DNA of 64,000 nt from Pseudomonas atagonensis (GCF_011369485.1 NZ_VXCA01000036.1:1-64000); one strand, 5' to 3'. Positions 42,557 to 50,645 are shown, numbered from the stretch's first letter. Notes: generated by a model not told the origin, from the letters alone. Program-made: numbers and translations.

Positions 42557-43640
42557 TCCCCAAACGCCGAAGGGAATTAAGGCTGCCGCCGACCTACGCG
42601 CTAACGTAACCAGCCTGATCAAGCATGGCGTATTGGATGATCAGCGCTACGCCGAACTGTTCCCCAACTCCACCTATGCCAACTACTCGGCGACTCCCCG
42701 TTTCGGGGAGTATGCCCAGGAGTGGCTCGACAGCAGAGAGATCGTGGCCGGGACGCGCAAGAATTACCTCGGCTCGCTCAATCTGTACTGGATGCCATAT
42801 CTGGCAATGCTCCCCATCGACAGCATCACATCGGTGATGCTGCGCAAGGTAGTAGCCAATACTGAATGGGCGACACCGGGCGTGAAGCGCGCGGCGATCC
42901 AGCGTCTGACCACGGTGTTCGGTACGGCAGTGAAAGACGGTCTGATTACCCGTAACCCGGTGGAGTCTATTGAGCTGCCGGTGAAGGCCAAGAAACCCAT
43001 CGATCCCTTCACCGTGGGTGAGGCCAACCAAATTATCGATCACCTATATAAGACGCTGATCCATTCGATGCGGATCTACGCGGCGTACTTTGAGTTCGCC
43101 TTCTACACCGGCATGCGCCCCAGCGAGATCGCGGCGCTTCGCTGGGAAGAGGTGGACAAAGAAAAGCGCCTCGTGAATGTGTGTCGAATCGTCGCGGATT
43201 ACAAAATCGAGGAGCGAACCAAAACCCGCAACGAACGCCAAGTCATGCTCAACAGTCGCGCACTCCACGCCATTGAGCAGGCCAAACTAGTGGCTAAACA
43301 ACGTGCTTTGCAGAGCCGCCGCAAACGTTCAGAATCGCCCTATGTGTTTCCGCCAACCAAGAACTTCGAGTTCATTCAGCAATCGAGCGTGACTGATAAA
43401 CACTTTCAGGTTGCCCTAACCGAATTGGGCATTCGCCCCCGACGGCAATACAACTGCCGGCACACTTACGCTACCATGTGTTTGATGTCGGGTATGAACC
43501 CCGCATTTATCGCCAATCAGCTCGGACACAGCGTTCAAATTCTCCTCTCCACTTACGCCAAATGGATAAACTCCAGTATTGACTGGAGAGAACTTGGAAA
43601 GCTTGAAAGTACTATTGACGGTGAACTGACTAAATCTTGA
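42540..43640 (+). CDS. Tyrosine-type site-specific integrase, N-terminally clipped (about 360 aa)
   Basis: The recognisable protein starts at about 42555 (GYPQTPKGIKAAADLRANV), the second half of a DUF3596-type arm-binding domain; roughly the first 25-30 residues are replaced by tail gene sequence. The SAM-like core (PRFGEYAQEWLDSREIVAGT) and catalytic domain follow with Arg in YTGMRPSEIAALRW, the CRHTYAT box, LGHSVQ and the nucleophile Tyr in LLSTYAKWI. It may still be translated from the fused frame, but arm binding is probably impaired. Presumed to have targeted folE, given its near copy at 45056. Confidence 0.82.
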   Translation: MLYVGYPQTPKGIKAAADLRANVTSLIKHGVLDDQRYAELFPNSTYANYSATPRFGEYAQEWLDSREIVAGTRKNYLGSLNLYWMPYLAMLPIDSITSVMLRKVVANTEWATPGVKRAAIQRLTTVFGTAVKDGLITRNPVESIELPVKAKKPIDPFTVGEANQIIDHLYKTLIHSMRIYAAYFEFAFYTGMRPSEIAALRWEEVDKEKRLVNVCRIVADYKIEERTKTRNERQVMLNSRALHAIEQAKLVAKQRALQSRRKRSESPYVFPPTKNFEFIQQSSVTDKHFQVALTELGIRPRRQYNCRHTYATMCLMSGMNPAFIANQLGHSVQILLSTYAKWINSSIDWRELGKLESTIDGELTKS

Positions 43641-43661
43641 TTACGGAAGGGAATCAATAAA

Positions 43662-43943
43662 ATGCCGTTAACACTTGATCAGCAAATAGTCCTGGAAAAT
43701 GACAAAAAAAATCTGGAAATCAGGACAGCCAAATTAACTCTAGACTTTACACAACTAACAAAATTAATAGAGTTAATTGAAAGCATCCCTAATGAAATTC
43801 CGAAAAACGATATCGATTGTGCTAATTGGTGGGCCGACAACAAACTGTGGGGCGTTCTGGTTGAGGCACGAGAATCAATCAAAAGTGAAATTATGAGCGA
43901 CGCATTAGAATCCATCGCAAGGGATCGTGCAGCAGGCCGTTAA
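43662..43943 (+). CDS. Hypothetical protein (93 aa)
   Basis: Begins 21 bases after the integrase; an AAGGGAA ribosome site lies upstream. A helical, charged protein (LENDKKNLEIRTAKLTLDFT, then a Trp-rich CANWWADNKLWGVL). No family recognised. AT-rich like the rest of the island. Confidence 0.55.
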   Translation: MPLTLDQQIVLENDKKNLEIRTAKLTLDFTQLTKLIELIESIPNEIPKNDIDCANWWADNKLWGVLVEARESIKSEIMSDALESIARDRAAGR

Positions 43944-44022
43944 GTGCTCGCTTAATCACCTGAACTGACAGCCGCGATATCAGAAGGCTGTCAGTTCAAA
44001 AAAACTAATCTGAATATTACAT

Positions 44023-44586
44023 TTATCTTTTTTTTACTTTTGGGGGCGTACCTGGACGCCGGGCTGCAACCTTCAGGTCTTCATCAAAAGCCATAACAAC
44101 GTCGCCTTTGGTTTGTTTCAATATCCTATAAGCCCTGATAACTGCGCGCCGTTCTATAGCCTTATTTCTTTCCTTAACAGTTTCTTTTTTGGCCAGTTGC
44201 TTCATCTTCAACTGGATAGCACGACGTTGGTCTTCTGATCGTACTTTTTCAATTCGCTCAGGATGGCCGGCCATCCAAACAGGGCTTCCCATAACACCTT
44301 GAAGAAGCCCTGAAATTAAGATATCAGCATCCAATTTCGGAAAGTAAAGACCGAGACCCGAGGGACTAATTTCAATCTCACTCAGATCCGACACATCACT
44401 TTCATGAAGCTCTTGAATAAGTCCTAATGGGACATTCAACTCGATCCCAGCGTAAAGCTTTACTAACAATTTACGTGAAAAATGATCTACACGAGCACCT
44501 ACCGCATAAAGACCAAGTGACCTCAGCTGCTGGATGCCGCCATTTGCAGGTAGTGAAGAGGTTTCGACATCATGGTCATTGCCCAT
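44023..44586 (-). CDS. DUF2442-domain protein (187 aa), partner of DUF4160
   Basis: Start at 44586 lies inside the end of the DUF4160 gene. A DUF2442 fold is seen at about 25-100 (VDHFSRKLLVKLYAGIELNV, ISPSGLGLYFPKLDADILI), then a Lys/Arg-rich helical extension ending in RRPGTPPKVKKR that could bind nucleic acid. DUF2442 and DUF4160 genes frequently pair and are regarded as toxin-antitoxin-like, with little direct evidence. Confidence 0.75.
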   Translation of the reverse strand: MGNDHDVETSSLPANGGIQQLRSLGLYAVGARVDHFSRKLLVKLYAGIELNVPLGLIQELHESDVSDLSEIEISPSGLGLYFPKLDADILISGLLQGVMGSPVWMAGHPERIEKVRSEDQRRAIQLKMKQLAKKETVKERNKAIERRAVIRAYRILKQTKGDVVMAFDEDLKVAARRPGTPPKVKKR

Positions 44587-44824
44587 AGAAATCACTCCAT
44601 TCTTTGCAATATTTTGCGACCGCCTTTGATACCAGCTTACCAAGCTGGTTAGCTTCGTGGGATGCCATGTTGTGAGGCTTATCCCTCAATGTTGCTGGAC
44701 CGCCAGGACAATTCAATAAGAAAACTGCCTCACTATTGCTGTTAGTCACATGGACATGTGCTGGAGCATGATCATTTGAGTAATAAAAAACTCGATACCC
44801 GTCTATTTTGTCTATTGTAGGCAT
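44576..44824 (-). CDS. DUF4160-domain protein (82 aa)
   Basis: Opens MPTIDKIDGYRVFYYSNDHA and continues PAHVHVTNSNSEAVF, the hallmark of DUF4160, with GPATLRDKPHNMASHEANQL and a C-terminal helix. An in-frame GTG six bases earlier is an alternative start. The stop overlaps the DUF2442 start by eleven bases, so the two are coupled. Cytoplasmic; probably the toxin-like member, by analogy. Confidence 0.8.
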   Translation of the reverse strand: MPTIDKIDGYRVFYYSNDHAPAHVHVTNSNSEAVFLLNCPGGPATLRDKPHNMASHEANQLGKLVSKAVAKYCKEWSDFYGQ

Positions 44825-45055
44825 GCTCACCGCTATCCATTTCTGTTCAGTACAGTATAGCTTATCATCGCTTCTATACGTCTATCGATGAAACGCGCAT
44901 GGCGGATATGACAATGTCACCGTACGCTCCTGAGCGGCACCTTCACCGCGCCACTTCATCGTTTCTCCAGCAAGTCAATGCTACACGTCGGTTAGGATAT
45001 TTTTGGCCAAAAGCTCCATTCATCTGAGTTTTCGCCGTTTGACGTGGAGTTTCGC

Positions 45056-45277
45056 TTCCACCGGCAATACAACTGCCGACACACATACGCTACCATGTGC
45101 CTCATGGCGGGTATGAACCCTGCGTTTATTGCCACTCAGCTCGGTCATAGCGTTCAGATGTTGCTATCGACGTACGCCCGATGGATAAACTCCAGCACCG
45201 ACTGGGGTGAACTCGGTAAGCTCGAAAACAGCTTGATTGGTACAAAATTGGTACAGACAGAAACAGTACCCCTCTGA
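45056..45277 (+). pseudogene. C-terminal fragment of a second folE-targeting integrase
   Basis: Encodes RQYNCRHTYATMCLM, GMNPAFIATQLGHSVQ, LLSTYARWINSS and ELGKLEN, matching the end of the integrase at 43440-43610 with about seven changes in the first 47 residues. Homology begins abruptly at 45056 and no upstream catalytic Arg region exists. The stop lies seven bases before the folE start, the place expected for an integrase at an attR end. Confidence 0.88.
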
Positions 45278-45284
45278 AACCCTT

Positions 45285-45845
45285 ATGGAATCAGCCCCTG
45301 TGACACTGGAACAAAACTACACCGCGATTCTCGGCCAACTGGGCGAGGACGTGTCCCGCGAGGGCCTGCTCGACACGCCAAAGCGTGCCGCCAAAGCCAT
45401 GCAGTACCTCTGCCGCGGTTATGAACAGACGCTCGAAGAGGTCACCAACGGTGCCCTGTTCAGCTCCGACAACAGCGAAATGGTGCTGGTCAAGGACATC
45501 GAGCTGTACTCGTTGTGCGAACACCACCTGCTGCCGTTCATCGGCAAGGCCCACGTTGCTTACATCCCGAGCGGTAAAGTGCTGGGCCTGTCGAAGGTCG
45601 CGCGCATTGTCGACATGTATGCACGCCGCCTGCAGATTCAGGAAAACCTCAGCCGCCAGATCGCCGACGCCGTTCAGCAAGTCACCGGTGCACTGGGCGT
45701 GGCCGTGGTGATCGAGGCCAAGCACATGTGCATGATGATGCGCGGTGTCGAGAAGCAGAATTCGTCAATGATCACTTCGGTGATGCTCGGTGAGTTCCGC
45801 GAAAACGCGGCGACTCGCAGCGAGTTCCTCAGCCTGATCAAGTAA
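45285..45845 (+). CDS. folE: GTP cyclohydrolase I with island-supplied N-terminus (186 aa)
   Basis: First step of folate (and pterin) synthesis: GTP to 7,8-dihydroneopterin triphosphate. Zn ligands Cys78 and His81 (LCEHHLLPF) and Cys149 (HMCMMMRG) are present, plus GKVLGLSKVARIV. The first residues MESAPVTLEQ differ from the native MSLEQ left at 31672. Either the ATG at 45285 or an in-frame GTG at 45300 is used; neither has a strong ribosome site, so expression may be lowered or altered. Next to a glutaredoxin-like gene. Confidence 0.95.
   Translation: MESAPVTLEQNYTAILGQLGEDVSREGLLDTPKRAAKAMQYLCRGYEQTLEEVTNGALFSSDNSEMVLVKDIELYSLCEHHLLPFIGKAHVAYIPSGKVLGLSKVARIVDMYARRLQIQENLSRQIADAVQQVTGALGVAVVIEAKHMCMMMRGVEKQNSSMITSVMLGEFRENAATRSEFLSLIK
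45306..45328 (+). repeat. Right attachment repeat (attR) in folE
   Basis: Partner of 31678-31700. The different third-codon bases show that the left part of this folE came with the island. Confidence 0.7.
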
Positions 45846-45854
45846 CTCGCAACA

Positions 45855-45888
45855 GAAAAAAACCGGCGTTGATCGCCGGTTTTTTTTC
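45855..45888 (+). terminator. Terminator after folE
   Basis: AAAACCGGCG / CGCCGGTTTT perfect stem followed by a T run. Confidence 0.88.
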
Positions 45889-45947
45889 GTCCGTGAAAAA
45901 TCGGGTAAGCTGCGCGCCTTCTTCAATGTCCCTGTGAGGCTTGTAAC

Positions 45948-46319
45948 GTGTTCGTCAAAGCGCTTCGTGTCGGCCTCGGCCAACTGATCATCTTCATCGA
46001 CTTTCTGACCCGCCCGGGCAAGAAAAAACGCCCCGCCGCTGCTCAGGCTCAAGTGGACGCTGCGGCGAAGGATCTGACGCTATATCAGTTCCACGCCTGC
46101 CCGTTCTGCGTGAAAACCCGCCGCACCCTGCGCCGCCTGAATGTGCCGGTGGCGCTGAAGGACGCGAAGAACAACGTGCAGGATCGCCAGACGCTGCTGG
46201 AACAGGGTGGCCGGATCAAGGTGCCGTGCCTGCGTATCGAAGAGAATGGTCAGACGACCTGGATGTATGAGTCCAAGGTGATCATTGATTATCTGGATAA
46301 GCGTTTCGCTGCGGTCTGA
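45948..46319 (+). CDS. Glutaredoxin/GST-N-domain protein (123 aa)
   Basis: GTG start after GTGAGG. An N-terminal hydrophobic helix (LGQLIIFIDFLT) and linker precede a glutaredoxin-like domain with the redox motif CPFC (HACPFCVKTRR), cis-Pro in KVPCLRI and a final YESKVIIDYL helix. Likely membrane tethered with the thiol site in the cytoplasm, or anchored at its start. May use glutathione. Confidence 0.85.
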   Translation: MFVKALRVGLGQLIIFIDFLTRPGKKKRPAAAQAQVDAAAKDLTLYQFHACPFCVKTRRTLRRLNVPVALKDAKNNVQDRQTLLEQGGRIKVPCLRIEENGQTTWMYESKVIIDYLDKRFAAV

Positions 46320-46365
46320 TCTTGATGGGATGTCGACTCAGCTCAGACACCGCAAACTCCAGACA

Positions 46366-46396
46366 AAAATAAACCGGCCCTTTAGCCGGTTTATTG
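46366..46396. terminator. Bidirectional terminator
   Basis: AAACCGGC / GCCGGTTT stem with A and T runs on either side, between convergent genes. Confidence 0.75.
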
Positions 46397-46400
46397 GTTT

Positions 46401-47567
46401 TCAGGCCGCCAAAGCCGCCTGTTTCTGGCGCACCACCGCCGCCAGTCGCTTTAGCCCTTCACTCAGTCGCGCCGGATCGATATGGCTGAAATTCAAGCGG
46501 AGATGCCCGAGGTTTTGATCTGGCTCGGGGAAGAACGGCTCACCCGGCATGAACGCCACATCGTTGGCCAACGCTTCGTTGAGCAGCGTCCGCGTATCCA
46601 GGGGTTGTTTCAACGTCAGCCAGAAAAACAGCCCGCCTTGGGGCACATTCCAGTCGGCCAGATCGGCGAAGTGGGTTTCCAGCGCCGCTTGAAAGGCGTC
46701 GCGGCGCTGCCGATAGAACCCGCGCAACTCACTCAAGTGCTGCTGATATTTCTCGCTGCCGATCCACTGCAGTGCCTGCCACTGACCGATGCGGTTGGTG
46801 TGCAAATCTGCGGATTGCTTGAGCTTGAGCAGGTGCGGGAACAGATCCGGGCTGGCGATCAGGTAGCCGACGCGCAAACCCGGCAGCAAGGTTTTCGACA
46901 CGGTGCCGGTGTAGATCCAGCTGGCTTTTTTCAGGCGTCCGGCAATCGGTTTGGCGCTGCCGCCGTCGAACGTCAGCTCGCGGTACGGTTCGTCTTCAAT
47001 CAACGTGACGCCGAATTCGTCGAGCAGCGCCGCGACGGCTGCGCGTTTTTCCTCGCTGTAGCGCACGGCGGACGGGTTCTGGAACGTCGGAATCAAATAG
47101 ATGAACGCTGGACGATGCTGCTCCAGGCGACTACGCAATTGCGCCAGGTTCGGGCCATCGGACTCTTGCGGCACGGTCAGACAATCGGCGCCGAACAGCT
47201 GGAAGATCTGCAACGCCGCCAGATAAGTAGGCGCTTCCAGCAAGATCTCGGTGCCTTTGTCGATGTACAGCTTGGCGGCCAGATCGAGGGTTTGCTGAGA
47301 TCCGCTGACCACCAGTACCTGACTCGCCTCGCAGGCCAGCCCCAGCGCCCTCGCCTCTGCGGCCAGCGCTTCACGCAATGCCGGTTCACCTTCGCTCATG
47401 CCGTACTGGCCGAGGGACAGCGGCAGGTCGGCCCATTCGACTTTCGGCAGCATGGCTTCGGCCGGCAGACCACCGGCGAACGACATCACCTCCGGGCGCT
47501 GGGCGGCGGCGAGGATTTCACGAATCAAAGAACTTTTAAGGCGCGAGACACGTTCGGAAAAAGCCAT
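46401..47567 (-). CDS. PLP-dependent class I/II aminotransferase (388 aa)
   Basis: Fold type I enzyme of the 2-aminoadipate/KAT-II-like branch: AGGLPAEAMLP, GSQQTLDLAAKL, EAPTYLAALQ, YLIPTFQNPS, and the Schiff-base Lys225 in GTVSKTLLPGLRVGY. The start at 47567 (MAFSERVSRLKSS) suits the family. The donor cannot be fixed; such enzymes act on aromatic, branched or aminoadipate substrates. Divergent from a MarR regulator 82 bases away, which probably controls it. Confidence 0.87.
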   Translation of the reverse strand: MAFSERVSRLKSSLIREILAAAQRPEVMSFAGGLPAEAMLPKVEWADLPLSLGQYGMSEGEPALREALAAEARALGLACEASQVLVVSGSQQTLDLAAKLYIDKGTEILLEAPTYLAALQIFQLFGADCLTVPQESDGPNLAQLRSRLEQHRPAFIYLIPTFQNPSAVRYSEEKRAAVAALLDEFGVTLIEDEPYRELTFDGGSAKPIAGRLKKASWIYTGTVSKTLLPGLRVGYLIASPDLFPHLLKLKQSADLHTNRIGQWQALQWIGSEKYQQHLSELRGFYRQRRDAFQAALETHFADLADWNVPQGGLFFWLTLKQPLDTRTLLNEALANDVAFMPGEPFFPEPDQNLGHLRLNFSHIDPARLSEGLKRLAAVVRQKQAALAA

Positions 47568-47649
47568 GGTGGTCACCGGTAGCGAGGCGTGTGGAATATG
47601 AGTCAAACTTGTTGACTGAAATTACGACAACCCGACTGGAAACGTCAAC

Positions 47650-48096
47650 ATGCTTGACCTTAAAAACCCTGCAAGCCAACAACAGGCCATGGAAGCGTTT
47701 TTCTTCGGCTATCAGGCATTCACCGCCAAGGCTGACGAAATGCTCGAGCGCCGCGGCCTCTCGCGGGTGCATCAGCGCATTGTGTTTTTCATCGCGCGTT
47801 ACCCGAATCTCAGCGTGAAGGAATTGCTCGCACTGCTCGGTGTGAGCAAACAGGCGCTGAACATGCCGCTGCGGCAGTTGCAGGAAATGCATCTGGTCGA
47901 CAGCGTGGCGTCGCTGACTGACAAGCGTAAGCGGCTGCTGGAGTTGACGGCAGAAGGCGCGAAGTTTGAGCAAGCGTTGCGGCGTGAGCAGGTGAAGTTG
48001 CTGGAGCGGGTGTTTGCCGAAGCCGGGGAAGCAGCGGTGAATGGCTGGCTGGCGGTGAATCTGGCGCTGGGGAACAGTCAGGCGCATCTCGATTGA
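47650..48096 (+). CDS. MarR-family transcriptional regulator (148 aa)
   Basis: A winged-helix protein: helix LSVKELLALLGVSKQALNMP is the HTH, followed by the wing SVASLTDKRKRLLELTAEG. N-terminal and C-terminal helices form the dimer. Length normal. Divergently placed from the aminotransferase, so local regulation of that gene is likely. Confidence 0.86.
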   Translation: MLDLKNPASQQQAMEAFFFGYQAFTAKADEMLERRGLSRVHQRIVFFIARYPNLSVKELLALLGVSKQALNMPLRQLQEMHLVDSVASLTDKRKRLLELTAEGAKFEQALRREQVKLLERVFAEAGEAAVNGWLAVNLALGNSQAHLD

Positions 48097-48103
48097 CCTG
48101 GCC

Positions 48104-48179
48104 GGCCTCTTCGGGAGCAAGCCCCCTCCCACATTTGAAATGCGGTCACTGTGGGAGGAGGTTTACTCCCGAAAGGGCC
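48104..48179. repeat. REP pair
   Basis: Inverted arms GGCCTCTTCGGGAGCAAGCC and GGTTTACTCCCGAAAGGGCC with inner CTCCCACA / TGTGGGAG pairing. Confidence 0.85.
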
Positions 48180-48246
48180 GGAACGGGCGATATATCCCTA
48201 TCGCCGGAACTTTCGTAAACAAAACCAAAAACAATATTTGCTTTAT

Positions 48247-48256
48247 TTGTACACAA
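48247..48256. promoter_or_regulatory. TTGTACACAA operator upstream of the NCS2 permease
   Basis: A TTGT-N2-ACAA near-palindrome, identical in sequence to 51132-51141 and close to 51338-51347. It looks like a GntR/FadR-class operator shared by purine genes; the regulator is not in the window. Confidence 0.5.
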
Positions 48257-48357
48257 AAGCATAATCCACTGCGTGCGAGTTCCTGACCGCATGGTCAACA
48301 AATTCGCGTATGCCTCAAAGGGCTGCTGCCACCCCTCATGGGTCCGGCCCTGGAAAT

Positions 48358-48365
48358 AACAATAA
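48358..48365 (+). promoter_or_regulatory. Hfq/Crc-type CA motif (AACAATAA)
   Basis: AANAANAA match in the leader of the NCS2 permease, about 20 bases before its GTG start. Confidence 0.5.
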
Positions 48366-48386
48366 AACTCTTGAGGAGTACTCGCT

Positions 48387-49736
48387 GTGGAAAGCCGCAA
48401 ATCCGAAGCATCGACGCTGGAACTCTCGCCGCCATTACGCAATGGCTTGCTGGAGCGCATCTTTAAACTCAGCTTGCATGGCACCACGGTGAAGACCGAG
48501 TTGATTGCCGGTCTGACAACCTTCATCACCATGGCCTACATCATCTTCGTCAACCCCAACATCATGGCCGATGCCGGGATTGACCACGGTGCAGCGTTCG
48601 TCGCCACCTGTATCGCCGCCGCGCTGGGCTGCCTGTTGATGGGCCTTTACGCCAACTGGCCGGTGGGTCTGGCACCGGGCATGGGCCTTAACGCCTTCTT
48701 TACCTACACAGTGGTCGGCACCATGGGCTACAACTGGGAAACCGCGCTCGGTGCGGTATTCGTTTCCGGTGTGCTGTTCATGATCCTGACCTTTTCGCGG
48801 ATTCGCGAATGGCTGCTCAACAGTATTCCGGTCAGCCTGCGCTTTGCGATGGGTGCCGGTGTCGGTCTGTTCCTCGGTCTGATTGGCCTGAAAACCGCCG
48901 GCATCGTCGTTGACAGCCCGGCCACTCTGATCAAACTCGGTTCCCTGCGCGAACCCGGGCCGCTGCTCGCCGCCGTGTGCTTCCTGATGATTGCGATCCT
49001 CAGCTACCACCGCGTGTTCGGGGCGATCCTCATCAGCATCATCACCGTGACCCTTGCCGGTTGGGGTCTGGGCCTCGTTCACTACGAAGGCATCATGTCT
49101 GCGCCGCCAAGCCTGGCACCGACCTGGATGGCAATGAACGTGGCCGGCGTATTCAACGTCAGCATGATCAGCGTGGTACTCGCCTTCCTCTTTGTGCACA
49201 TGTTCGACACCGCCGGAACCCTGATGGGCGTTGCTCAACGCGCCAATCTGGTCGGCGCTGACGGTCGCATCGAAAACCTTTCCCGCGCGATGAAAGCCGA
49301 CAGTGCTTCCAGCGTATTTGGCGCCGTGGTGGGCGTGCCGCCTGTCACAAGCTATGTAGAAAGTGCTGCCGGTGTGGCCGCTGGTGGTCGGACTGGTCTT
49401 ACCGCCGTCACCGTAGGTGTGCTATTTATAGCCGCGATGTTTTTCGCTCCGCTGGCCGGCATGATTCCCGCCTACGCCACCGCCGGTGCACTGATTTATG
49501 TAGCGATGCTGATGATGGGTGGTATGGCCCACATCGAATGGGACGAAGCGACCGACAGCATTCCGGCGATCGTTACCGCAATCATGATGCCGCTGACCTT
49601 CTCGGTCGCCGACGGCATCGCGCTGGGCTTCATCACCTACGTGGCACTGAAGGCCGGCACCGGCAAGTACAAAGAGATTTCCGTCAGCCTGTGGGTGCTC
49701 TGCGCGATCTTCATCGCCAAGTTCATCTTCTTGTAA
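48387..49736 (+). CDS. NCS2-family purine permease, AzgA/PbuG type (449 aa)
   Basis: GTG start with GAGGAG upstream. A 14-helix nucleobase permease of the adenine/guanine/hypoxanthine branch: GLTTFITMAYIIFVNPNIM, GLAPGMGLNAFFTYTVV, and the signature VVGVPPVTSYVESAAGVAAG. Imports purine bases by proton symport. It precedes the urate cluster and shares its operator motif, so it probably feeds hypoxanthine or guanine into the pathway. Confidence 0.92.
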   Translation: MESRKSEASTLELSPPLRNGLLERIFKLSLHGTTVKTELIAGLTTFITMAYIIFVNPNIMADAGIDHGAAFVATCIAAALGCLLMGLYANWPVGLAPGMGLNAFFTYTVVGTMGYNWETALGAVFVSGVLFMILTFSRIREWLLNSIPVSLRFAMGAGVGLFLGLIGLKTAGIVVDSPATLIKLGSLREPGPLLAAVCFLMIAILSYHRVFGAILISIITVTLAGWGLGLVHYEGIMSAPPSLAPTWMAMNVAGVFNVSMISVVLAFLFVHMFDTAGTLMGVAQRANLVGADGRIENLSRAMKADSASSVFGAVVGVPPVTSYVESAAGVAAGGRTGLTAVTVGVLFIAAMFFAPLAGMIPAYATAGALIYVAMLMMGGMAHIEWDEATDSIPAIVTAIMMPLTFSVADGIALGFITYVALKAGTGKYKEISVSLWVLCAIFIAKFIFL

Positions 49737-49762
49737 GCGTTACGCGGTTCAAGCTTCAAAAC

Positions 49763-49789
49763 AGCCTCACCCCATCGGGTGGGGCTTTT
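49763..49789 (+). terminator. Terminator after NCS2 permease
   Basis: GCCTCACCC / GGGTGGGGC hairpin followed by TTTTG. Confidence 0.7.
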
Positions 49790-49826
49790 GCACATTCTCA
49801 ATACCCATAAAAAAAGGAGGAAAGTG

Positions 49827-50453
49827 ATGAGTCTGGAAACCTGGCTGCTGTTCAGCGGCGCTGCGCTGGTGGTGATCCTGATTCCGGGGCCGCTGTCATT
49901 GCTGATGATCAGCAACAGTCTGAATTACGGTTTGCGCCGTTCTTACCCGGCGTTTCTCGGCGGCGTGATTGCCTCGATCTGCCTGCTCAGTGCTTCGGCG
50001 CTGGGGCTGGGCGCGTTGTTGCTGGCGTCGGAGCAACTGTTCAGTGCCTTGAAAATCGTCGGTGCGCTGTATCTGTTCTACCTCGCGTGGCAGAGCTGGC
50101 AGCAATCGCGTCAGCCCTCGGTAGGTGCCGAAGTACCGCAGGCGGCGCCGGTGCCGCGCTTTCGCACCCTGTTCGGCCGAGCCTTCGTGCTGGGCGCGAG
50201 CAACCCGAAAGACATTCTGTTCTTCGCCGCATTTCTGCCGCAGTTCCTCACCGCGCAGCAGCCGTTCCTGCCGCAATTGCTGATCATGATTGCGACCTGG
50301 GTGGTGCTCGATCTGTGCTGCAAGCTTGCTTACGGCCTGGGCGCACACGGCGCGGCGCGGTATCTGCGCAGTGGCAAGGGGCAGAGCTGGTTTAACCGGG
50401 TGAGTGCCGGGTTGTTCAGTGGTGCTGGCGCTGCATCTTTGTTGAGTCGCTAA
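49827..50453 (+). CDS. LysE/RhtB-family amino-acid exporter (208 aa)
   Basis: Start at 49827 after a strong AGGAGG. Six-helix LysE fold: IPGPLSLLMISNSLNYG (the GPxxL signature), ALKIVGALYLFYLAWQSWQ and GASNPKDILFFAAFLPQFL. Exports an amino acid or related small molecule; substrate unknown. Confidence 0.88.
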   Translation: MSLETWLLFSGAALVVILIPGPLSLLMISNSLNYGLRRSYPAFLGGVIASICLLSASALGLGALLLASEQLFSALKIVGALYLFYLAWQSWQQSRQPSVGAEVPQAAPVPRFRTLFGRAFVLGASNPKDILFFAAFLPQFLTAQQPFLPQLLIMIATWVVLDLCCKLAYGLGAHGAARYLRSGKGQSWFNRVSAGLFSGAGAASLLSR

Positions 50454-50462
50454 GAGCAAAAG

Positions 50463-50530
50463 CTTCGCGAGCAAGCCCACTCCCACAGGGTGTACACATT
50501 CCAGAGTGGGAGCGGGCTTGCTCGCGAAGG
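50463..50530. repeat. REP palindrome
   Basis: CTTCGCGAGCAAGCCCACTC and its complement (GAGCGGGCTTGCTCGCGAAG) separated by about 20 bases. Confidence 0.9.
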
Positions 50531-50560
50531 CGTCAGATCAGGCAACACTTTTCCAAAGGC

Positions 50561-50588
50561 AAAAAAAAGCCCGCAGTGTGGGCGGGCG
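50561..50588 (-). terminator. Terminator of uraH
   Basis: GCCCGC / GCGGGC hairpin with eight T on the minus strand; it sits 58 bases past the uraH stop. Confidence 0.75.
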
Positions 50589-50645
50589 AAAGACCAAAGA
50601 AGCTATATGCGCAGTCGCTTCCCGGTGGGGGCAGCTGCTTGGGGG

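Larger units (their letters stand above)
31678..45328. mobile_element. Genomic island integrated in folE (about 13.6 kb)
   Basis: Bounded by a 23-base repeat, CTGGAACA(g/a)AA(t/c)TACACCGC(c/g)AT, at 31678-31700 and 45306-45328. The three differences fall at third codon positions, so the element carries its own synonymous folE 5' end and regenerates the gene. A tyrosine integrase lies inside near the right end and a second integrase fragment abuts folE. Contents are AT-richer than the flanks, phage-related or of unknown function, and no REP element was found inside. Composite origin is likely. Confidence 0.82.

Noticed and set aside
31678..45328. An intact prophage
   Set aside because: Only scraps of tail protein I and Rz/Rz1 plus a methylase remain; no capsid, terminase or replication genes are visible.
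48181..48386. A purine riboswitch before the NCS2 permease
   Set aside because: I could not fold the conserved three-way junction with its pyrimidine core; an operator-like palindrome and a CA motif explain the region better.
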